Of a DNA stretch of 5,397 bases, positions 1 through 3,859 are shown one piece after another (within the stretch, counting starts at the first letter, position 1; the number at the start of each line of letters is the position of its first letter). The notes below the pieces were generated by a model that was not told where the DNA came from, made no database searches, and saw only the letters and a program-made list of their open reading frames with translations. A program made the position numbers and the translations under genes. Where the stretch lies: positions 1-5,397 of the forward strand of contig CAKTSK010000059.1 of NCBI GenBank assembly GCA_934597725.1, given 5' to 3'. The DNA is from an uncultured Eubacteriales bacterium (GTDB lineage Bacteria; Bacillota; Clostridia; Oscillospirales; Oscillospiraceae).

Positions 1-930
1 CAGCCGGTCCGAGATGCCCAGGAAGGAGTGCAGCAGGGGCTGGAAGGTGCCGATGTACTGGTCAGGACAGGTGGAGTCCACGGTGAAGTCGCCGTCGGCC
101 ATTTTGGCCAGGAAGGCGTTCTCGTCGTCGATGATGGTGTGGATGCGTCGGGTGAGGTCGCGCATCTGATCGGCCAGCACACCAAGCTCGTCTTTGGACT
201 GGTAAGAAATCTCGATGTCGAAGTCACCCTGACCCATCTTGAGGGCAGCGGCCTCGATCTCCTTGACCGGGCTAAGGATGCAGCGCGCGATGAAGAGGGT
301 CAGCGCAAGCCCGATGATGATGGTGCCCACCACGACGAGGGCCAGAGCCAGCGTGGCGTTGTGGAAGATGTTGGTGCTGCGCTCGGCAGCCTCTGTGGCG
401 CCGTTGCTGTTGAATTGTGCCAGATCAGCCAAAGCGTTTTTCAGGGAAGAGTAGGCGGTCATGCCCTCTCCCTCCAACATCTGGATGGCACTCTCGGTGT
501 TGCCGGCATCTGCAGCGGCAAACATTTTTTCGTGGATCTCCTGGTAGGTGCTCCAGTCGTCTTCCACAGCTTGGAGAAGTGAGACTTCTTCTGCGTCATT
601 TGCGTCAAGCGTGTTCTGATAGGTGGATAAGACGTCGTCGATCTTCCCGCTCAGGGAATTCATCTCTTCCAGCCCCGTCTGTCGGGAGCTTTCGCTGGTA
701 GAGGTGAGATAGGTTCGTTCATTCAGACGATAGTCGACGAAGTAAGTTTCGGCGGCTCGGCTGTCATCCACGCCGCGCATCCACTGCTCTGACATGGTGG
801 TGCTGATCGATTCCATCTGCCACATCAGGGCGAACGACAGAATACCCAAAAGCAGGGTGACGAAGACGGCCAGCATGGCGATCAAGAAGAGTTTTGCGGA
901 AACCTTCAGGTTTTGAATCCAATTCTTCAT
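1..930 (-). CDS. Methyl-accepting chemotaxis protein, N-terminal part (cut by the left edge)
   Basis: This is a transmembrane chemoreceptor that would signal through CheA/CheW; 310 residues are visible and no stop is reached before position 1. It starts MKNWIQNLKV, with ATG at 928-930 and GGAGG at 941-945, 10 nt upstream. Residues about 12-36 form a first membrane helix (LFLIAMLAVFVTLLLGI). Residues 37-190 are a mostly helical, acidic and polar sensor region, consistent with a four-helix-bundle ligand domain. Residues about 193-215 form the second membrane helix. A HAMP domain follows, with Pro221, KMGQGDFDIEI at 231-241 and DELG at 247-250. A second HAMP-like motif, KMADGDFTVDS, sits at 276-286. 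The cytoplasmic methylation and signalling hairpin is expected beyond the window but is not seen. Its codons are less GC-biased than those of iorA. The ligand is unknown. A HAMP-bearing kinase is the alternative, but the 4HB-HAMP order favours a chemoreceptor. Confidence 0.85.
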   Translation of the reverse strand, partial: MKNWIQNLKVSAKLFLIAMLAVFVTLLLGILSFALMWQMESISTTMSEQWMRGVDDSRAAETYFVDYRLNERTYLTSTSESSRQTGLEEMNSLSGKIDDVLSTYQNTLDANDAEEVSLLQAVEDDWSTYQEIHEKMFAAADAGNTESAIQMLEGEGMTAYSSLKNALADLAQFNSNGATEAAERSTNIFHNATLALALVVVGTIIIGLALTLFIARCILSPVKEIEAAALKMGQGDFDIEISYQSKDELGVLADQMRDLTRRIHTIIDDENAFLAKMADGDFTVDSTCPDQYIGTFQPLLHSFLGISDRL

Positions 931-969
931 AATAGATTACCCTCCGTTTAGTAAAATATGTATATTTAT

Positions 970-1022
970 TCTGGAATTGGTTTGCCGGTGAAAGTATAGC
1001 GCAGAATGTAAAAAAAATCCAG
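970..1022 (-). promoter_or_regulatory. Possible sigma-A promoter of the chemoreceptor gene
   Basis: On the minus strand TATACT (993-998) is a good -10 box. The -35 is poor: TGGATT at a 17-bp spacing. A T8 tract lies between them, across the end of the -35 and the start of the spacer. Transcription would start near 986 and give a leader of about 55 nt. The weak -35 suggests an activator or a different promoter. Confidence 0.3.
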
Positions 1023-1080
1023 ACCAGTAAAGTCCTTGTAGACGAATTTCGGCATATTTTTTTTGAGAAGCTGTCGTGTT

Positions 1081-1100
1081 TTTTCGGAATATGTCGAAAA
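1081..1100. promoter_or_regulatory. Palindromic Spo0A-box-like element upstream of the chemoreceptor
   Basis: TGTCGAA at 1092-1098 matches the known Spo0A (0A) box exactly. It is the right arm of an inverted repeat, TTTTCGG(A)...TGTCGAAAA, whose left arm is an imperfect 0A box on the other strand. A related direct copy, TTTCGGCATAT, lies at 1047-1057 (compare TTTCGGAATAT at 1082-1092). The element is about 105 bp upstream of the predicted -10 region start site of the chemoreceptor and just after the rplT terminator. A 7-bp match can occur by chance, so binding is inference. Confidence 0.4.
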
Positions 1101-1106
1101 CACTGT

Positions 1107-1173
1107 AAAAAAACGCCGCAGAAACAGGAAGCAGTGGGCTCATATGGGTCACACTGGGTCTGGCTCTGCGGCG
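1107..1173 (-). terminator. Rho-independent terminator of infC-rpmI-rplT
   Basis: Read on the minus strand, a perfect 9-bp stem (CGCCGCAGA at 1165-1173 with TCTGCGGCG at 1114-1122) is followed at once by TTTTTTT (1107-1113). The 42-nt loop is long, and a 5-bp inner stem (1152-1156 with 1132-1136) can fold inside it. It lies about 48 bp after the rplT stop, where the end of the operon transcript is expected. Confidence 0.8.
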
Positions 1174-1177
1174 CGAA

Positions 1178-1195
1178 GCAGGGAGGATACCCTGC
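1178..1195 (-). repeat. Small perfect hairpin between rplT and its terminator
   Basis: GCAGGG (1178-1183) and CCCTGC (1190-1195) form a 6-bp stem with a 6-nt loop. No T run follows on either strand, so it is not a terminator by itself. It may stabilise the 3' end of the operon mRNA; that is inference. Confidence 0.4.
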
Positions 1196-1220
1196 CAATG
1201 ATCGGGGGTTGTTCGGGGGA

Positions 1221-1577
1221 TTAAGCCAGCTTGGCCTTGGACAGCTCAGTCAGTGCGGTAAAGGCGGCCTTGTCGTTGACGGCCATCTCTGCCAGCATCT
1301 TCCGGTTGATCTCCACGCCAGCCAGCTTCAGGCCGTGCATGAAGTTGGAGTAGTTCATGCCGTTGAGCTTGCAGGCGGCGTTGATGCGGGCGATCCACAG
1401 CTGGCGGAAGTTGCGCTTCTTCTGCTTGCGGCCCACATATGCGTAGGTCAGGGACTTCATCACCTGCTCGTTGGCCATCTTAAAGTGCTTGGACTTGGCG
1501 CCCCAGTAGCCCTTGGCCATCTTCAGGATCTTATTTCTTCTCTTGCGCGTCATCATTGCGCCTTTGACTCTTGCCAT
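1221..1577 (-). CDS. rplT: 50S ribosomal protein L20
   Basis: L20 binds 23S rRNA early in large-subunit assembly and in Bacillota also represses its own operon by acting on the infC leader. The product has 118 residues, the family's usual length. It begins MARVKGAMMTRKRRNKILK, the basic N-terminal extension, and carries the hallmark RNFRQLWIARINAA at 55-68. The C-terminal globular part (about 60-118), with VEINRK at 88-93, is the region known to contact RNA in autoregulation. AGGAGG at 1588-1593 lies 10 nt upstream of the ATG and supports this start. It follows rpmI by 36 nt and is the last gene of the operon, with a terminator downstream. Confidence 0.98.
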   Translation of the reverse strand: MARVKGAMMTRKRRNKILKMAKGYWGAKSKHFKMANEQVMKSLTYAYVGRKQKKRNFRQLWIARINAACKLNGMNYSNFMHGLKLAGVEINRKMLAEMAVNDKAAFTALTELSKAKLA

Positions 1578-1613
1578 GGTATGTCAGCCTCCTAAATGTC
1601 TTGTGGTCAGAAA

Positions 1614-1817
1614 TTATTTATACAGGATCATGCGCTTGATGGCGGCCTCGTTGGTCTTGTCAGCGTAGGCCCCGGCGCGGAGGCCGCGCTTGCGCTTGGT
1701 GGTCTTCTTGTTGAGGATGTGGCTCTTGTTGGCGTGGGCGCGCTTGACCTTGCCGCTCTTGGTCAGGTTGAAGCGCTTCTTGGCTCCGCTGTGGGTCTTG
1801 ATCTTCAGTTTAGGCAT
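1614..1817 (-). CDS. rpmI: 50S ribosomal protein L35
   Basis: This is a small basic protein of the large ribosomal subunit. The 67 residues match the normal family size (about 64-66) with a short C-terminal extension. Visible family features are the start MPKLKIKTHSGAKKRF (1-16), TKSGKVKRAHANKSH (19-33) and KKTTKRKRGLR (37-47). The start is supported by AAAGGAG (1827-1833), whose last G lies 9 nt upstream. It sits 25 nt after infC and 36 nt before rplT, the conserved middle position of this operon, and should be co-transcribed from the promoter at 2562-2590. Confidence 0.98.
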   Translation of the reverse strand: MPKLKIKTHSGAKKRFNLTKSGKVKRAHANKSHILNKKTTKRKRGLRAGAYADKTNEAAIKRMILYK

Positions 1818-1842
1818 GGCGGAAAACTCCTTTGCAGATTTT

Positions 1843-2376
1843 TTACTTTTTGTTCTCTTTGTTCTGCCGGCAAGACAGGAACATGGTCATGTGGCGTCCG
1901 TCCAGCTTGGGCTCCTTGTCCATGGTCGCCACCTCGGCGCAGTCGGCCGCGAATTTTTCCAGCAGACGCTTGCCGATGTCTGTATGGGCCATTTCCCGGC
2001 CGCGGAAGCGGACAGCGACCTTTACCCGGTTGCCGTCGGCCAGAAACCGCTGGGCGTTGCGGACCTTGACATTGAAATCATTGACGTCGATCCCGGGGGA
2101 CATGCGCACTTCCTTGATCTCCACGATCCGCTGGTTCTTTTTTGCCTCCTTGTCCCGTTTGGTCTGCTCGAAACGATACTTGCCGTAGTCCATGAGCTTG
2201 CAGACGGGGGGGACAGCGTTGGGAGAGATCTTCACCAAGTCCAGGTCGGCTTCGTTGGCTTTGGCCATGGCCTGGGCCAAGGGCATGATGCCAAGCTGCT
2301 CTCCCTGGGCGGAAATCAGTCGCACTTCCTTGTCGCGGATCTCTTCATTGGTCTGATGAGCCGTATGAGCTATGAT
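1843..2376 (-). CDS. infC: Translation initiation factor IF-3, non-AUG start
   Basis: IF-3 binds the 30S subunit, keeps the subunits apart and checks start codon-anticodon pairing. With the start placed at ATC (2374-2376) the product has 177 residues, close to B. subtilis IF-3 (about 173). The N-domain runs from TNEEIRDKEVRLIS (9-22) to PNAVPPVCKLMDYGKYRFEQ (52-71). A lysine-rich linker (73-83) leads to the C-domain, with FLADGNRVKVAVRFRGREM (111-129) and PKLDGRHM (156-163). There is no ATG, GTG or TTG at the expected start. GGAGG at 2384-2388 is 7 nt from ATC and 10 nt from the next codon, ATA (2371-2373). The neighbouring genes use about 8-10 nt, so ATA is also possible (176 residues). Non-AUG starts are known for infC and let IF-3 repress its own translation. 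An in-frame ATG at 2515-2517 would add a 47-residue non-homologous extension through the attenuator and is rejected. Confidence 0.95.
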   Translation of the reverse strand: MIAHTAHQTNEEIRDKEVRLISAQGEQLGIMPLAQAMAKANEADLDLVKISPNAVPPVCKLMDYGKYRFEQTKRDKEAKKNQRIVEIKEVRMSPGIDVNDFNVKVRNAQRFLADGNRVKVAVRFRGREMAHTDIGKRLLEKFAADCAEVATMDKEPKLDGRHMTMFLSCRQNKENKK

Positions 2377-2555
2377 TGACGCACCTCCAGTACTAAACCA
2401 TAAAAAATGGATACCTTGACGTAAAAAGACGCAAAAAGGTATCCGCACAACAGAAAACCGACGTCCTGACGGAACAGGACGGCGATCGAGCAGTATCAAC
2501 CCCTGAAGCACGGGCACAGAGGTGAGGAGGCGGAACCTTCCTACTTTATTTTACG
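2377..2555 (-). promoter_or_regulatory. L20-type leader (attenuator) of infC-rpmI-rplT
   Basis: This is the transcribed leader of about 180 nt between the promoter at 2562-2590 and infC. It contains three elements on the minus strand. The first is an early segment, GAAGGTTCCGC (2530-2540). The second is a middle hairpin, GTCCTG/CAGGAC (about 2462-2483). The third is a terminator hairpin at 2402-2444. The early segment can pair with the 5' arm of the terminator (GCGGATACCTTT, 2435-2446) with one bulged U and wobble at the far end, so antiterminator and terminator exclude each other. This matches the known Bacillota infC leader, in which ribosomal protein L20 promotes premature termination. The L20 binding site itself, a 23S rRNA mimic, was not resolved by eye. 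Confidence 0.82.
2402..2444 (-). terminator. Attenuator terminator just upstream of infC
   Basis: GGATACCTT (2436-2444) and AAGGTATCC (2409-2417) form a perfect 9-bp stem on the minus strand. The loop is 18 nt and has a short inner GCGT/ACGT stem. A base A and then TTTTTT (2402-2407) follow. It ends 13 nt before the infC Shine-Dalgarno, so it must be read through for expression, as expected of an attenuator. Confidence 0.85.
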
Positions 2556-2561
2556 GCACTT

Positions 2562-2590
2562 AGTATACCACCCGCCGGCAGAAATGTCAA
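2562..2590 (-). promoter_or_regulatory. Strong sigma-A promoter of infC-rpmI-rplT
   Basis: On the minus strand TTGACA (2585-2590) is a perfect -35. It is followed after exactly 17 bp by TATACT (2562-2567), a 5/6 match to the -10. An A/T patch (AGAAAATTT, about 2594-2602) just upstream could act as an UP element. The start site is expected near 2555. A strong constitutive promoter followed by an attenuator fits a ribosomal protein operon. Confidence 0.88.
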
Positions 2591-2610
2591 CGGGAAATTT
2601 TCTGCCCGGG

Positions 2611-2635
2611 CGAAAAAAGAAAGGGCCCGAGCCCT
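2611..2635 (-). terminator. Probable terminator of spo0A
   Basis: On the minus strand AGGGC-TCGG-GCCCT (2622-2635) is a 5-bp GC-rich stem with a tetraloop, followed by TTCTTTTTT. It is about 75 bp after the spo0A stop and just upstream of the infC promoter, so it would insulate the two units. The stem is short, and alternative pairings of the nearby GC-rich segments are possible. Confidence 0.6.
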
Positions 2636-2698
2636 GGGCGGCGCGGCCGTGGGGTTCGGGCAGATCTGCGGGACTTTTTCAGCCGGGGCAGGTATTCT

Positions 2699-2710
2699 GG
2701 GGCCGGCCCC
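2699..2710. repeat. Perfect GC palindrome directly after the spo0A stop
   Basis: GGGGCCGGCCCC is a 12-bp perfect palindrome starting 1 bp after the spo0A stop codon. Part of it can also pair with GGGGC at 2685-2689. No T run follows on the minus strand, so it is not a complete terminator. A second perfect palindrome, GCAGATCTGC, is at 2660-2669. Their function is unknown; they may protect the mRNA 3' end or reflect high GC content. Confidence 0.35.
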
Positions 2711-2711
2711 C

Positions 2712-3482
2712 TCAGCCCTGACGGCGCTGGAGGACCAGCCGGTCGGCGATCATGGCGATGAACTCCGAGTTGGTGGGCTTCCCCTTGGAGTTGCTGACGG
2801 TGAAGCCGAAGTATTTTTGCAGGGTGTCCAGGTCGCCCCGGTCCCAGGCCACCTCAATGGCGTGGCGGATGGCCCGCTCTACCCGGGAGGCGGTGGTGCC
2901 GAACTTCTGGGCCACCTCGGGATAGAGGACCTTGGTGACGGCGTTGATGACGTCCATGTTCTCCACGGTCATGATGATGGCCTCCCGCAGGTATTGGTAG
3001 CCCTTGATGTGGGCCGGGACCCCGATCTCGTGGATGATGGCGGTGACGTTGGCCTCCAGGTTCTGCCGGGCGGCGGCGCTGCCGGCGGCAGACCGGTCGT
3101 TCTCCTCGGCCCAGCGGTCGGCGGCCAGCAGGCGCACCCGCTCCACCACCGAGGGGATGCGGCAGGGCTTCATCATGTAATAGTCGCCGCCCCGGGCGGC
3201 CACCTGCTCGGCCATGCAGCCCCGGGCAAAGCTGGAGAGGATGAGGGTGCTGACGGGCCGGTCCTTTACGGCGTCCAGCACGTCAAAGCCGTCCATCCGT
3301 TCCAGGACCAGGTCCATGATCAGAACGTCGGGCGCGTGCTCCTGCACCAGCTGGATGGCCTGCTGGCCGTCGCCGGTCTGGCCGATCACTTCCAGATCCT
3401 CCTCGGCCTGAAAGGCGTCGATGAGGACGGCGCGGAACTCCTCGCTGGTGTCGGCAATCAGAATGGTCTTCTTCGTTTCCAT
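2712..3482 (-). CDS. spo0A: Stage 0 sporulation protein A (response regulator)
   Basis: This is the master regulator of sporulation entry, a phosphorylation-activated DNA-binding protein. It has 256 residues, close to the family (about 260-275). The receiver domain (about 5-118) has Asp11, the phospho-acceptor Asp57 in PDVLIMD (51-57), switch Ser83/Ser84 and Lys105 in MMKP. A short linker (about 122-139) leads to the Spo0A effector domain, almost unmistakable: HEIGVPAHIKGY (151-162), TTASRVERAIRHAIEVAW (196-213, the recognition helix region) and KPTNSEFIAMIADRL (235-249). Two receiver positions are odd: the usual second acidic residue next to Asp11 is Thr12, and the proline of the DxxMPxxDG loop is Glu61. 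The start METKK was chosen because homology begins there; GGGGGGAG (3493-3500) lies 10 nt upstream. An in-frame ATG at 3576-3578 would add 32 unrelated residues. It is monocistronic, divergent from iorA, and probably autoregulated through nearby 0A boxes. Confidence 0.96.
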   Translation of the reverse strand: METKKTILIADTSEEFRAVLIDAFQAEEDLEVIGQTGDGQQAIQLVQEHAPDVLIMDLVLERMDGFDVLDAVKDRPVSTLILSSFARGCMAEQVAARGGDYYMMKPCRIPSVVERVRLLAADRWAEENDRSAAGSAAARQNLEANVTAIIHEIGVPAHIKGYQYLREAIIMTVENMDVINAVTKVLYPEVAQKFGTTASRVERAIRHAIEVAWDRGDLDTLQKYFGFTVSNSKGKPTNSEFIAMIADRLVLQRRQG

Positions 3483-3578
3483 GCGGATCTGTCTCCCCCC
3501 ATGGGAAAGAGAGGGCTGGCCCCTCAAATCTTTCCCAGAATTTTCAAGTGTTATCGTGCGGTTCAAGCGGTCATCCAT

Positions 3579-3607
3579 AATTTACCACAATGGGACAGAA
3601 AACTCAA
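3579..3607 (-). promoter_or_regulatory. Candidate sigma-A promoter of spo0A, proximal
   Basis: On the minus strand TTGAGT (3602-3607), 17 bp, then TAAATT (3579-3584) gives 4/6 matches in each box with ideal spacing. The start site would be near 3572, about 90 nt from the spo0A ATG. It would suit low vegetative expression. A second candidate lies further upstream. Confidence 0.4.
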
Positions 3608-3630
3608 GACAAAAATGTAAAAAAATGGAA

Positions 3631-3664
3631 ATTATGACGCAAAATGTTTCGACATTCTTCGACG
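3631..3664 (-). promoter_or_regulatory. Tandem Spo0A boxes over a candidate spo0A promoter
   Basis: On the minus strand TGTCGAA (3648-3654) is a perfect 0A box. CGTCGAA (3658-3664) is a 6/7 box in the same orientation, offset by exactly 10 bp. A -10-like CATAAT lies at 3631-3636. A 17-bp spacer would put the -35 at 3654-3659, between and overlapping the two boxes, although its sequence does not resemble TTGACA. This is the known arrangement of Spo0A-activated sigma-A promoters, in which bound Spo0A compensates for a poor -35. Autoregulation of spo0A is established in B. subtilis; here it is inferred from position. Confidence 0.6.
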
Positions 3665-3722
3665 CACCCCCAGCAAAAAGGACCGGAAAACGCCCCCGGA
3701 ACAGGGCCGGAGAAAAAAATCC

Positions 3723-3729
3723 CGTCGAA
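3723..3729 (+). promoter_or_regulatory. Imperfect Spo0A box upstream of iorA
   Basis: CGTCGAA on the plus strand matches the 0A box TGTCGAA at 6 of 7 positions. It lies about 58-64 bp upstream of the predicted iorA start site and about 60 bp from the tandem boxes, in the opposite orientation to them. It could serve either gene, or be chance. Confidence 0.3.
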
Positions 3730-3751
3730 GAAAAAATGTTGGAGAAAGCGG

Positions 3752-3780
3752 TTTACGAATGGGGGCGGGGATGGTATCAT
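3752..3780 (+). promoter_or_regulatory. Candidate sigma-A promoter of iorA
   Basis: TTTACG (3752-3757, 4/6), a 17-bp spacer and TATCAT (3775-3780, 5/6) form a plausible promoter. TG at 3772-3773 gives an extended -10. The start site would be near 3787, leaving a leader of about 73 nt before the iorA ATG. Confidence 0.55.
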
Positions 3781-3859
3781 AGAGGGCAGAATACGATACT
3801 ATTATTGTGTGTCTTCCCCCCGGACAGCCTGGGAGGGGGCCTGGGAAAGGGGTTTTTCC

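Larger units (their letters stand above)
3483..3859. other. Divergent intergenic region between spo0A and iorA
   Basis: This 377-bp non-coding stretch is clearly more AT-rich in its central part than the genes beside it, with several A runs (3611-3625, 3712-3719, 3731-3736). It holds candidate promoters for both genes and three Spo0A-box-like sequences, listed separately. I see no credible small gene in it: open frames crossing it run into flanking genes in the wrong frame and have no family-like sequence. Confidence 0.7.

Noticed and set aside
28..582. Plus-strand open frame opposite the chemoreceptor
   Set aside because: The minus-strand frame has membrane helices, HAMP and a good ribosome site; this one is its shadow.
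1081..1107. Sigma-D (flagellar) promoter for the chemoreceptor: TACA, 15 bp, TCCGAAAA on the minus strand
   Set aside because: Spacing is right, but both boxes have mismatches and the -35 overlaps the rplT terminator T run. The same bases are better explained by the palindromic 0A-like element.
1690..2379. Plus-strand open frame opposite infC and rpmI
   Set aside because: It is antisense to two highly conserved translation genes and ends at the infC start by chance.
2377..2517. 47-residue N-terminal extension of IF-3 from the in-frame ATG at 2515-2517
   Set aside because: It would translate through the attenuator hairpin and its T run, has no IF-3 similarity, and the strong Shine-Dalgarno at 2384-2388 points to a start inside 2371-2376.
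3483..3578. 32-residue N-terminal extension of Spo0A from the ATG at 3576-3578
   Set aside because: The extension has no Spo0A similarity and overlaps the candidate promoter and leader. METKK at 3482 fits the family start and has a nearby ribosome site.
2649..3620. Long plus-strand open frame opposite spo0A (323 codons)
   Set aside because: It is antisense to an unmistakable spo0A, and its sequence is G/H/D/V-rich shadow coding with no ribosome site and no recognisable domain.
3811..3852. C-run/G-run hairpin in the iorA leader that might hide the ribosome site
   Set aside because: CCCCC and GGGGG can pair in several registers, but none clearly covers AAAGGGG (3846-3852), and homopolymer G/C runs pair easily by chance.
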